Positions 24,711-33,149 of a DNA stretch of 64,000 nucleotides are shown here, piece by piece; the stretch's first letter is position 1; each line of letters starts with the position of its first letter. The notes below the pieces were generated by a model. The model saw only the letters and a list, made by a program, of their open reading frames with translations, did not search any database and was not told the DNA's origin. Both the position numbers and the translations under genes were made by a program. Source of the DNA: JBEIFW01 sp046081125 (GTDB taxonomy: Bacteria; Actinomycetota; Acidimicrobiia; Acidimicrobiales; Ilumatobacteraceae); contig JBJTVH010000094.1 of the NCBI GenBank assembly GCA_046081125.1, positions 45,378-109,377 of the forward strand. Reading direction: 5' to 3'.

Positions 24711-27314
24711 ATGGCCCCCCGAACCGCCAACGAACTGCGCCAGGCCTTCACCGGGTTCTTCGCAGAGCGCACCCACAGCGTGGTGCCCTCGGCCAGCTTG
24801 ATCCCGCACGACCCCACGGTGCTGTTCACGGTGGCCGGGATGGTGCCGTTCAAGCCGTACTTCACCGGCGACGAGGTGGCGCCGTACAAGCGAGCGGTCA
24901 GCGTGCAGAAGTGCGCCCGCGCCGGCGGCAAGCACAACGATCTCGACGACGTCGGCCGCACAAAGCGGCACCTCGTGTTCTTCGAGATGCTCGGCAACTT
25001 CAGCTTCGGCGACTACTTCAAGGCCGAGGCGATCCCGTGGTCGTGGGAGTTGGTCACGGAGCGGTTCGGCTTCGACGGCGACCGGCTCTGGATCACCGTG
25101 CACACCTCCGACGACGAGGCCGAGGCCATCTGGCACGAGCAGGTCGGGGTGCCGCTCGAGCGCATCCAGCGCCTGGGTGACAAGGACAACTTCTGGCAGA
25201 TGGGCGACACCGGCCCCTGCGGTCCGTGCTCGGAGATCCACATCGACCGCGGCCCGGCCTTCGGCCCCGAGGGGGGCCCGCTCCACGATCCGCACGGCGA
25301 CCGGTTCATGGAGTTCTGGAACCTGGTGTTCATGCAGTTCAACCAGGCACCCGACGGGACGCGCACCCCGCTCCCGAAGCCGTCGATCGACACCGGCGCC
25401 GGCCTCGAGCGCATCCTCACCCTGGTGCAGGGCAAGGACTCCGTGTGGGAGACCGACGTCATGGCGCCGATCATCGACGCCGCCCAGTCGGTCACCGGAC
25501 GCCGGTACGTGCCGGGGGACTACGAAGATCGCGCCAGCTTCAGCCTGCGGGTGCTCGGCGAGCACGCCCGGTCCTCGACGATGCTCGTCAACGACGGCGT
25601 GTTCCCCTCGAACGAAGGCCGGGGCTACGTGCTGCGGCGCATCCTGCGCCGGGCGATCCGCTACGCGTTCCTCCTCGGCACCGAGAAGCTCGTGATGCCG
25701 AGCCTCGTGGAGGCCGCCGTCGAGGTGATGGCGCCCGCCTACCCGGACCTGGCGAAGAACCGCGACTTCATCCTCGGAGTGCTCACCCGGGAAGAGGAGC
25801 GGTTCCGCCACACCCTGCGCAACGGGCTCTCCGTGCTCGAAGACGAGCTCGCGGCCGGACCCGGCACGCTCGCCGGCTCGACCGCGTTCAAGCTGCACGA
25901 CACCTTCGGCTTCCCGCTCGAGCTGACGGCGGAGATCACCGGTGAGCGGGGCGTGGCCGTCGACGTGGCCGGGTTCGAGTCCGAGATGGCGGCGCAGCGC
26001 AAGCGGGCCAAGGACGCCCGCAAGGCCGCCGACGTCGACGTGGACCGGGTCGAGGCCTACCGCGAGCTCGTCGAGCAGTTCGGCCCGACGGAGTTCACCG
26101 GGTACCGCGACAGCGTCGCCGAGGGCGTGCGGATCCTCGCCGTGCTCGACAACCCGGACGGCACGGTCGAGGTGTTCTGCGATCGCACGCCGTTCTACGC
26201 CGAATCGGGCGGCCAGGTGGGCGACACCGGCACGATCACGACGGGGTCGGGCACGGTCACCGTCGCCGACACCGCTTTCGCCCTGCCGGGGCTGCGGCGG
26301 CATCTCGGCCGGATCACCGCCGGGTCGGTCACCGCCGGCCAGGAAGCCACCGCAGCGATCGACGCGACCCGTCGTGATGCGATCCGGCGCAACCACACCG
26401 GGACCCATCTGCTGCACTGGGCGCTGCGCGAGGTGCTCGGCGAGCACGTGAAGCAGGCCGGCTCGCTGGTCGAGGCGGACCGGTTGCGGTTCGACTTCAG
26501 CCACTACGCGGCCCTGCGGCCCAACGAGGTCGATCGGATCGAGGTGCTCGTCAACACCGAGGTGCTCGGGAACGCATCGGTGCGCGCCTATGAGACCACC
26601 AAGGCCGAGGCCGAGGCGATGGGCGCGATCGCGTTCTTCGGAGACAAGTACGGCGACGTGGTCCGTGTGCTCGAAGCGGGCCGCCGGAGCCTCGAGCTGT
26701 GCGGCGGCACGCACGTGCGGGCGCTCGGCGACATCGGCGCGATCAAGATCGTCAGCGAGGGTTCGATCGGATCCAACCTGCGCCGGATCGAAGCCGTCAC
26801 CGGCGACGGCACGGTCGCCCTGCTCCAGCGCGACGAGCGAGCGTTGGCCGACGCCGCCAAGCTGCTCAACGTCACCACCGATGCCGTGGTCGAGGGGATC
26901 GAGCGCAAGCTCGACGAGCTGCGCGCGGCGCGCGACGAGGTGAAGGCATTGCGGGCCAAGCTCGCCGCTGGTGAGGCTGCTGGCCTGGCCGGTGTCGCGG
27001 TCGACGGTCGGGTCGTGGCCCGGGTGGACGGCCGCACCTCCACCGACCTGCGGGATCTGGCGCTCGCCGTGCGGGCCCAGGCGGGGGTGACCGCTGCGGT
27101 GCTGATCGGTGCCACCGACACCGGCGGGGTGGCGCTCGTCGCTGCGGTCCGGCCCGAGTCCGGGCTCGAGGCCGCGTCGCTGCTCAAGGACGCGGCGAAG
27201 GCGGTCGGCGGCGGTGGCGGCGGCAAGGGCGACGTCGCCACGGCCGGGGGCAAGAACCCGGGCGGGATCGACGCCGCCCTGGCGGCGGCACGCACCGCCG
27301 CCGGCGTGACCTGA
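24711..27314 (+). CDS. alaS: Alanyl-tRNA synthetase
   Basis: The 867-residue protein has the complete four-domain plan. The class II catalytic core has motif 1 (ASLIPHDPTVLFTVAGMVPF) and motif 2 (FFEMLGNFSFGDYFK); the tRNA-recognition domain follows. The editing domain has NHTGTHLLHWALREVLG and a CGGTHVRALGDIG zinc-site pair. A C-terminal glycine-rich C-Ala segment ends GGKNPGGIDAALAAARTAAGV. It charges tRNA-Ala and removes mischarged Ser and Gly. It heads the run alaS-ruvX-mltG-aroE, the same order as in Mycobacterium tuberculosis Rv2555c-Rv2552c. Confidence 0.98.
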   Translation: MAPRTANELRQAFTGFFAERTHSVVPSASLIPHDPTVLFTVAGMVPFKPYFTGDEVAPYKRAVSVQKCARAGGKHNDLDDVGRTKRHLVFFEMLGNFSFGDYFKAEAIPWSWELVTERFGFDGDRLWITVHTSDDEAEAIWHEQVGVPLERIQRLGDKDNFWQMGDTGPCGPCSEIHIDRGPAFGPEGGPLHDPHGDRFMEFWNLVFMQFNQAPDGTRTPLPKPSIDTGAGLERILTLVQGKDSVWETDVMAPIIDAAQSVTGRRYVPGDYEDRASFSLRVLGEHARSSTMLVNDGVFPSNEGRGYVLRRILRRAIRYAFLLGTEKLVMPSLVEAAVEVMAPAYPDLAKNRDFILGVLTREEERFRHTLRNGLSVLEDELAAGPGTLAGSTAFKLHDTFGFPLELTAEITGERGVAVDVAGFESEMAAQRKRAKDARKAADVDVDRVEAYRELVEQFGPTEFTGYRDSVAEGVRILAVLDNPDGTVEVFCDRTPFYAESGGQVGDTGTITTGSGTVTVADTAFALPGLRRHLGRITAGSVTAGQEATAAIDATRRDAIRRNHTGTHLLHWALREVLGEHVKQAGSLVEADRLRFDFSHYAALRPNEVDRIEVLVNTEVLGNASVRAYETTKAEAEAMGAIAFFGDKYGDVVRVLEAGRRSLELCGGTHVRALGDIGAIKIVSEGSIGSNLRRIEAVTGDGTVALLQRDERALADAAKLLNVTTDAVVEGIERKLDELRAARDEVKALRAKLAAGEAAGLAGVAVDGRVVARVDGRTSTDLRDLALAVRAQAGVTAAVLIGATDTGGVALVAAVRPESGLEAASLLKDAAKAVGGGGGGKGDVATAGGKNPGGIDAALAAARTAAGVT

Positions 27315-27317
27315 GCC

Positions 27318-27749
27318 GTGCGGGCCCTCGGCCTCGATCTCGGCTCCAAACGGATCGGCGTCGCCGTCTCCGACCGGTCGGGCACGATCGCCAGCCCGCT
27401 CACCTTGGTGCAGCGCTCGGGCCGGCGTTCCGAGGACCATCGGCGGATCGCAGCGCTGGTCGCCGAGGAGGAGGCAGACGTCGTCGTCGTCGGGTTGCCG
27501 CTGTCGCTCGACGGTTCGGTCGGCCGTGCCGCCCGGGATGCCATCGCCGAGGTCGAGCAGCTCGCTAGCGTCGTCGGTGTGCCGGTGGAGACCCACGACG
27601 AACGCCTCACCACGGTGAGCGCCGATCGGGTGTTGCTCGAGCGCGGGATGCGCGCCCCGGATCGCCGGCGGGTCGTGGACAAGGTCGCCGCCGCGGTGAT
27701 GCTGCAGGCCTGGCTCGACGGCCGGCGGGCCGAGTCGGAGCGATCGTGA
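27318..27749 (+). CDS. ruvX: Holliday-junction resolvase-like RuvX (YqgF)
   Basis: The 143-residue protein is a RNase H-fold YqgF/RuvX member: MRALGLDLGSKRIGVAVSD carries the first acidic residue, VVVVGLPLSLDGSVG the second strand, and VETHDERLTTVSAD the later Asp-Glu pair. It is thought to process pre-16S rRNA (5' end) and/or resolve Holliday junctions. It starts with GTG 3 bp after alaS stop and ends with GTGA overlap into mltG. Its length is that of the family. Confidence 0.93.
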   Translation: MRALGLDLGSKRIGVAVSDRSGTIASPLTLVQRSGRRSEDHRRIAALVAEEEADVVVVGLPLSLDGSVGRAARDAIAEVEQLASVVGVPVETHDERLTTVSADRVLLERGMRAPDRRRVVDKVAAAVMLQAWLDGRRAESERS

Positions 27750-28918
27750 CCCAGCTCGAACCGCCCCGGTCGCCCGGCCAGGAGTGGACCACCGACCCGT
27801 GGGACGACCCGCCGCTGCTGTACGACTTCGAGGGCGAGCGCCGGCGGGGCCACCGCAACTGGGCCAAGGTCGTGGTGAGCGTGGTGGCGGTGCTGCTCGT
27901 CGTGGGGCTCCTCGTCGGGGGCTGGGTCGGGTACTGGTTCGTGCGTCAGGTCCACCCCGGGGGCGGGTCGAACGAGCGGCGCGCGTTCCTCGTCGGCCCG
28001 GGCGACGATCTCGAGTCGATCGCTCGCCGGCTCGAGGCCGAGGGGTTCATTACCGACCAGCGGGTGTTCCGGTGGTATGCCGAGTGGAAGGGCGAGTTCG
28101 ACCCGGTGCCCGGGTCGTACTCCCTGCGGCCGATGGATGCGATGGGCAACCTGCTGCGGGTGCTCAAGACCCCGCCTGCGCTCACCTACGACCGGGTCAC
28201 CTTCCCCGAGGGATACGACCTCGTGCAGTTCGCCAAGCGCCTGGCGGAGAAGATTCCGCGCCTGTCGGCGAACACGTTCCTCGCGCTCGCGACCGACGGC
28301 ACCGTCCGCTCGCCGTTCTCACCCGAGGGCCAACCGTCCCTCGAGGGCCTCGTGTTCCCGGACACGTACCAGATCGCGGGGAACGAGGACGAGAAGAAGG
28401 TGCTGCAGCGGCTCGTGAAGCAGATGGAACTCGTCGGCACCCGCGAGGGGCTTCCCGACGCGCCCCGCAAGGTCGGGGTGTCGCCGTACCAGGCGTTGGT
28501 GATCGCCTCGCTCATCGAGCGCGAGGCCAAGCTCGACGAGGAGCGGCCGAAGATCGCGCGGGTGATCTACAACCGGCTCGGCGCCGGGATGCCGCTCGAG
28601 ATCGACGCGGCGCTCTACTACCGCCAGGATCCGAAGGTGCCCTTCGCGCAGCTCAAGGCGCTCGAGAGTCCCTACAACCTCTACAAGGTCGTCGGCCTCC
28701 CGCCGGGCCCGATCGCCAGCCCGTCGTCGGCGTCGATTCGAGCGGCGTTGAATCCCGCCCCGGTGCTGCCCCAGGGTGAGTGCCCGGATCCGAAGGTGCG
28801 CTGTGCGCTGCTCTACTACGTGCTCGTCGACCCGTCGGGGCGGCATGCATTCGCCCAGACGCTCGAGGATCACCTGGCGAACGTGGCGGTCGCCCGGGCC
28901 GCCGGGCTGGTGCCGTGA
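27746..28918 (+). CDS. mltG: Endolytic murein transglycosylase MltG (YceG-like)
   Basis: The 390-residue protein has a cytoplasmic N-terminus, one transmembrane helix (VVVSVVAVLLVVGLLVGGWVGYW, about residues 35-57), a LysM-like fold and the YceG catalytic domain. The active-site region is ASLIEREAKLDEERPKIARV (catalytic Glu) and the conserved YNLYKVVGLPPGPIASPS block. It cuts nascent peptidoglycan strands in the periplasm-facing space and limits glycan length. Its stop overlaps aroE by GTGA. Confidence 0.95.
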   Translation: MTQLEPPRSPGQEWTTDPWDDPPLLYDFEGERRRGHRNWAKVVVSVVAVLLVVGLLVGGWVGYWFVRQVHPGGGSNERRAFLVGPGDDLESIARRLEAEGFITDQRVFRWYAEWKGEFDPVPGSYSLRPMDAMGNLLRVLKTPPALTYDRVTFPEGYDLVQFAKRLAEKIPRLSANTFLALATDGTVRSPFSPEGQPSLEGLVFPDTYQIAGNEDEKKVLQRLVKQMELVGTREGLPDAPRKVGVSPYQALVIASLIEREAKLDEERPKIARVIYNRLGAGMPLEIDAALYYRQDPKVPFAQLKALESPYNLYKVVGLPPGPIASPSSASIRAALNPAPVLPQGECPDPKVRCALLYYVLVDPSGRHAFAQTLEDHLANVAVARAAGLVP

Positions 28919-29787
28919 CGACGGCGACGACGCGGGTCGCCGCCGTGATCGGATCGCCGGTTCGGCACTCGCTGTCGCCGGTGTTGCACAACGCGGCGTT
29001 CGAGGCCCTCGGTCTCGACTGGGTGTATCTGGCGTTCGAGGTCGCCCCAGGGCGTGCCGCCGATGCGCTCGCGGCCATGACGGTGCTCGGGATCGACGGG
29101 CTGTCGGTCACGAGGCCGCACAAGGACGACGTGGCCCGCACCGTCGACGTGCCGTCGGCGTCCGTGCTGGCGTTGGGCGCGTGCAACTGCGTGGTGCGGC
29201 TTCCCGACGGGCGGCTCGCCGGGGAGAACACCGATGGCGAGGGCTTCGTCGACAGCCTGCGCGAGGCGGGGCATGACCCTGCCGGGCGGCGTTGCGTCGT
29301 GCTGGGTGGGGGAGGTGCTGCTCGTGCCGTGGTCGCGGCGCTCGGTCTGGCGGGAGCGGCCGAGGTGGCGGTGGTCAACCGGACCGAGGCGCGAGCGGCG
29401 GCGGCGGCCTCGCTGGCCGGCCGAGCGGGCCGCGTCGGCACGCTCGACGACGTCACCCTGGCCGACGTCGTGGTGAACGCCACCTCGGTCGGGATGGGCG
29501 ACGATCGCACGCTCCCCAGCCCAGCCGAGCGGTTCCGGCCTGGGCAGGTGGTGGCCGACCTCGTCTACCACCCGCTCGAGACGGCCTGGCTCGCCGCCGC
29601 ACGGGCGCGCGGCGCGTCCTGCGTCGACGGGCTGGGGATGCTGGTGCACCAGGCCGCCCGGGCCTTCGAGCGCTGGACCGGGGTGGCACCGCCGGTGGCG
29701 GTGATGCGGGCGGCGGCCTTGGCCGAGCTGGCGAGGCGGGCCGGTGCGCTCAGCCCAGCGCGTCCGGGTTCTCCAGCAGCCCTTTGA
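28915..29787 (+). CDS. aroE: Shikimate dehydrogenase
   Basis: The 290-residue protein converts 3-dehydroshikimate to shikimate with NADPH. The substrate-binding N-terminus is VIGSPVRHSLSPVLHNAAFEALG; the catalytic lysine is in LSVTRPHKD and the aspartate in ENTDGEGF. The NADP loop is VLGGGGAARAVVAAL and the end block is GLGMLVHQAARAF. The motif reads SVTRPHK instead of the common NVTxPxK. It overlaps mltG by GTGA, so expression follows cell-wall genes instead of the aroC-aroK-aroB-aroQ block at 44 kb. Its last 38 bp overlap the convergent acoC gene. Confidence 0.93.
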   Translation: MTTATTRVAAVIGSPVRHSLSPVLHNAAFEALGLDWVYLAFEVAPGRAADALAAMTVLGIDGLSVTRPHKDDVARTVDVPSASVLALGACNCVVRLPDGRLAGENTDGEGFVDSLREAGHDPAGRRCVVLGGGGAARAVVAALGLAGAAEVAVVNRTEARAAAAASLAGRAGRVGTLDDVTLADVVVNATSVGMGDDRTLPSPAERFRPGQVVADLVYHPLETAWLAAARARGASCVDGLGMLVHQAARAFERWTGVAPPVAVMRAAALAELARRAGALSPARPGSPAAL

Positions 29788-31156
29788 CCGACCGGCAGAA
29801 CTCGGCGGCGGGGGCGCCGTCGAGCACCCGGTGGTCCCAGGTCAGGCTGAGCGTGAGCCGGCGGACACGGCGGAAGCCGTCGCCGGTCCACGCGACGTCG
29901 TCGCGCACCCGTCCGACGCCGAGGATCGCTGCGTTGGGCGGGTTGATCACCGGCGTGAAGCCGTCGACGCCGAACATCCCGAGCGACGTGACGGCAAACG
30001 TGCCACCCTCGACGTCGTCGACGCTGAGCGTCCCGGAGCGGGCGGCGGTGGCGAGCCGCACCGTCTCGGCGCCGATCGCATCGAGCCGGAGGCGGTCGGC
30101 GTGGTGGACGACGGGGACCACGAGCCCGCCGGGCACGGCCGTGGCCATCCCGACATGGATGTCGGGAAGAAGCTCGATGCCGGCATCGGTGACCGTGGAG
30201 TTCACGATCGGGTGCGCCCGCAACGCCTGGGCGCACGCGGCGATCACGTAGGCCGTGAACCCGGCGGCGACCCCGTCGCCACCCCGGGCCTCGCGATGGG
30301 CCCACAGCGCGTCCACCTCGGCGTCCATGGTCAAGGTGAGCTGGGCCATCTGCTGCAGGGAGGCGTGCATGCGCCGGGCGATCGTGCCCCGCATGCCCCG
30401 GAGCCGGATGACCTGGCGGGCGGGCGGAGCAGACGACGCCGCAGCTGGGGCGGGCGCCGCAGCCGGGGCGGGCGCCGGGGCCGGGGCGGGCGCCGGGGCG
30501 GGCGCCGGGGCCGTGAGCCGGGCCCGGGCATGGTCGGCCACGTCCTGGCGGCTGATGCGCCCTTCGCTGCCGGTGGCCGTCACGGCGGCGAGGTCCACCC
30601 CGAGCAGGTCGGCGAGTTGCGCAGCGGCCGGGCTCGCGGGCACCCCGGGCTCGGCCGGCGTCGCGGGCGACGGGGCCTCGGACTCGAGCGATGCCGTGCC
30701 GGTATCGGGGGCGGCCGCAGCGACGGCGGCGGCTGCCTCGACGTCCTCGGAAACGAGGCGCCCGCCGGGCCCCGTGCCGGCGACCCCTGCCAGGTCCACG
30801 CCCAGGGCGTGGGCCATGCGCCGGGCGTTCGGGCTGGCGACCAGCCGACCGGCCACCGCAACGGGTTCGGCCACCGCAACGGGCTCGGCCGCGGCGGCGG
30901 GTTCGGCCGCGGCGGGGGGCTGGTTGGCGCCGATCGTGCCGAGGGCGTCGCCGCACCGGTAGGTGGTGCCCACCTGGCCGGTCTGGCGGAGGATCCCGCT
31001 GGCCGGTGACTCGACTTCGGTCTCGACCTTGTCGGTCTCGATGCGCACGATCGGTGCACCGGCAACGACCTCGGCGCCGTCGTCGACGAGCCAGGCGACG
31101 ATCGTCGCTTCCTCCATGGTGAGGCCGAGCTTGGGCATGGCGAACGTGACGCTCAT
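29750..31156 (-). CDS. acoC: Dihydrolipoamide acyltransferase (E2) of the acetoin/2-oxoacid dehydrogenase complex
   Basis: The 468-residue protein begins with a lipoyl domain (PIVRIETDKVETEV, the lipoyl lysine at K43 in ETDKVE). Two peripheral subunit-binding domains follow: SPNARRMAHALGVDLAGVAGTGPGGRLVSEDV and AQLADLLGVDLAAVTATGSEGRISRQDV. An Ala/Pro linker (about residues 215-245) leads to the acyltransferase core with the catalytic DHRVLDGAPAAEF. It is the core of a complex with AcoA/AcoB and an E3. The presence of acoX points to acetoin or a related substrate. It overlaps acoX by ATGA. Two subunit-binding domains are more than most bacterial E2s carry. The aco naming is by context. Confidence 0.87.
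   Translation of the reverse strand: MSVTFAMPKLGLTMEEATIVAWLVDDGAEVVAGAPIVRIETDKVETEVESPASGILRQTGQVGTTYRCGDALGTIGANQPPAAAEPAAAAEPVAVAEPVAVAGRLVASPNARRMAHALGVDLAGVAGTGPGGRLVSEDVEAAAAVAAAAPDTGTASLESEAPSPATPAEPGVPASPAAAQLADLLGVDLAAVTATGSEGRISRQDVADHARARLTAPAPAPAPAPAPAPAPAAAPAPAAASSAPPARQVIRLRGMRGTIARRMHASLQQMAQLTLTMDAEVDALWAHREARGGDGVAAGFTAYVIAACAQALRAHPIVNSTVTDAGIELLPDIHVGMATAVPGGLVVPVVHHADRLRLDAIGAETVRLATAARSGTLSVDDVEGGTFAVTSLGMFGVDGFTPVINPPNAAILGVGRVRDDVAWTGDGFRRVRRLTLSLTWDHRVLDGAPAAEFCRSVKGLLENPDALG
30445..30512 (-). repeat. Alternating Ala-Pro linker repeat in E2
   Basis: A degenerate GGCGCCGGGGC-type repeat encodes eight or so Ala-Pro pairs. Such linkers let the lipoyl arm swing. A second 18-bp direct repeat (GGCCACCGCAACGGGT/C) at about 30851-30886 encodes another Pro/Ala/Val linker upstream. 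Both are likely to vary in length between strains. Confidence 0.75.
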
Positions 31157-32142
31157 GGCGCGTGCCTTTCTGCGGCGGGATCGCGTGGTCCGGCGAGTTC
31201 GAGGGTGCGGGCGACGTCGATGAGACGGGGCCCGTCGCAGGCGAGGACGACCCGGGCCGATTCCCCGGGTCGCAGGACGAGATCGCGCTCGCCGTCGAAG
31301 GCGAGCACCCCGGGTCCGTCGAGGACGACCGGCACGCCGGGTTCGAGCGTGGCGCCGTAACGCACGGCGACCGTCTCGAACCGCCCGGGCGCGATCGCCA
31401 CCCGGCATGGGTGCCCGCCCACCCCGAGGTGCACGATCGCCCCCCGGCCGCAGCCCCGGGGGGCCCGCACCATCGACGCGGCGATCGCCGAGAGACCGAC
31501 GGCATCGGGCTCCGCGATCGCGCAGACGACGGTGCGCAGCGCACTCACGTCCCACACGGCCCGGCTGCCGGTGAACCGGCCCTCGAGCAGCGCCAGATCC
31601 ACCAGCGCGAGGTCCTCGTCGCCGTCGGGCCGGCGGACCTCGAGCACCGCGAGCTGATCAGCGGCCCGGGCGAGTGGCACCCGCCCGCTCGCCACCGCCG
31701 CGGCGGCCAGGCCGGCCACGGTCCCCTCCACGGGGCGGGGGAACACGTTGTTCGTGCCGGTCGACAGCGCCACCAGCGGAACGTCGCGCCATCCGAGCAC
31801 GACGTCGCGGCAGGTGCCGTCGCCACCGAGGGCGATCACCGCTGCGGCGCCGGCTGCGCGCAGCGCCGCCGCGGCGGCCCGGGTGTCGGCCGAGCGACCT
31901 TCGAGTCCGGGATCGACCACCTCGACCTCGACGCCGAGCGCCAGGCCTTCGGCGGCACGCCGCGCGAGGTGATGGGTGTCGGCTGCGACGAGCAACCGGT
32001 CGGCGCCCCCTTCGGCGGCACCGACCATCGCCCGGCGCAAGGTGCCGATCTTGGCCGCATCCGACACCGGCGACGCGAGCGAGACGAGTCGCCGGACGTC
32101 CTTGCCGGCGTAGGGGTTGGCGATGAAGCCGACGGCGCCCAC
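31153..32142 (-). CDS. acoX: AcoX-like ATP-NAD kinase-fold protein
   Basis: The 329-residue protein has the NAD kinase/diacylglycerol kinase fold: GFIANPYAGKDVRRLVS at the start, VIALGGDGTCRDVV (the GGDGT motif) near residue 110, and GTNNVFPRPVEGTVAG, the conserved GTxNxF loop. AcoX proteins occur in acetoin catabolic operons next to E1 and E2, and their reaction is not established that I know of. The GTG start lies 5 bp after the acoB stop and the stop overlaps acoC by ATGA, so the gene is coupled to the complex. C-terminal beta-rich part is of unknown role. Confidence 0.85.
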   Translation of the reverse strand: MGAVGFIANPYAGKDVRRLVSLASPVSDAAKIGTLRRAMVGAAEGGADRLLVAADTHHLARRAAEGLALGVEVEVVDPGLEGRSADTRAAAAALRAAGAAAVIALGGDGTCRDVVLGWRDVPLVALSTGTNNVFPRPVEGTVAGLAAAAVASGRVPLARAADQLAVLEVRRPDGDEDLALVDLALLEGRFTGSRAVWDVSALRTVVCAIAEPDAVGLSAIAASMVRAPRGCGRGAIVHLGVGGHPCRVAIAPGRFETVAVRYGATLEPGVPVVLDGPGVLAFDGERDLVLRPGESARVVLACDGPRLIDVARTLELAGPRDPAAERHAP

Positions 32143-32147
32143 GTGCC

Positions 32148-33149
32148 TCAGGCGCGCTGCAGGGTGCTGCGCACGGCGGCTGCGATGCGGTCGGCATCGG
32201 GCAGGTACGCCTGCTCGAGCACCGGGGAGAACGGCACCGGTGAGAACGGCGCCGCCACCCGGCCCACGGGTGCGTCGAGGTAGTCGAACGCCTCCTCCTG
32301 GATCTGGGCGGCGATCTCTGCGCCGAGACCGCCGAAGCGAACGGCCTCGTGAACCACGACGATCCGGTTCGTCCGCTTCGCCGACTCCACGATCGTCGCC
32401 GAGTCGAGCGGCTGGAGCGTGCGCGGGTCGATCACCTCGACCTCGATGCCGTCCTCGGCGAGCCGCTTGGCGGCCCGCATCGACTCGTCGACCATGCGGC
32501 CGAACGCCACCACGGTGACGTCACGGCCGGGGCGCTTCACCTCCGCGACGCCGAGCGGGATCGCATAGCACTCCTCGGGCACGGGCCCCTTGGCGCCGAG
32601 CAGGCGCTTGTGCTTCACCATCACCGTCGGGTTGTCCTCCCGGATGCAGGACACCATCAGGCCCTTCATGTCGTACGCGTTCGACGGGTATACGACCTTC
32701 AGGCCCGGGATGTGGCACAGGATCGCCTCGAGGCTCTGGCTGTGCTGGGCGGCCGCGGACAGCCCTCCACCGCCGGCGGTGGTGATCGTCAACGGCAAGG
32801 TGGCCTTGCCGCCGAACATGTACTTGAGCTTGGCCGCCTGGTTGACCACCTGGTCGAGCGCGACGAGCAGGAAGTCCATGAACATGATGTCGACGATCGG
32901 ACGCAGGCCGGACACCGCCGAACCGACGCCGAGGCCGATGATCGCCTGCTCGCTGATCGGGGTGTCGACGACCCGACGCTCACCGAAGCGGGCCTGCAGG
33001 CCGGCGAAGCTGCCGAACACGCCGCCGAAGGCGCCGACGTCCTCCCCGGCGCAGAACACCGAGTCGTCGGCCTCCATGCACTGGCGGACCGCCTCGTTGA
33101 AGGCCTGGACGTAGGTGAGGGAGCGGACGTCGGTCGTGGTGGCGCTCAT
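32148..33149 (-). CDS. acoB: E1 beta subunit, acetoin/2-oxoacid dehydrogenase
   Basis: The 333-residue protein is a transketolase-type E1 beta subunit. VFCAGEDVGAFGGVFGSFAGL contains the TPP-contacting Glu, VVDTPISEQAIIGLGVGSAVSG and PIVDIMFMDFLLVALDQVVN form the pyrimidine-binding domain, and the C-terminal transketolase_C domain ends EAYLPD-like (VLEQAYLPDADRI). It pairs with the alpha subunit, whose gene overlaps by 4 bp (ATGA). With acoX and acoC it should decarboxylate acetoin or a 2-oxoacid to an acyl-CoA. PFSPVPFSPV is a small in-frame duplication near residue 305. Confidence 0.92.
   Translation of the reverse strand: MSATTTDVRSLTYVQAFNEAVRQCMEADDSVFCAGEDVGAFGGVFGSFAGLQARFGERRVVDTPISEQAIIGLGVGSAVSGLRPIVDIMFMDFLLVALDQVVNQAAKLKYMFGGKATLPLTITTAGGGGLSAAAQHSQSLEAILCHIPGLKVVYPSNAYDMKGLMVSCIREDNPTVMVKHKRLLGAKGPVPEECYAIPLGVAEVKRPGRDVTVVAFGRMVDESMRAAKRLAEDGIEVEVIDPRTLQPLDSATIVESAKRTNRIVVVHEAVRFGGLGAEIAAQIQEEAFDYLDAPVGRVAAPFSPVPFSPVLEQAYLPDADRIAAAVRSTLQRA

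Noticed and set aside
23616..27596. 1326-codon open frame on the minus strand opposite rarA-alaS-ruvX
   Set aside because: It is the mirror of well-identified plus-strand genes, a normal effect of about 70 percent GC. It has no family motifs.
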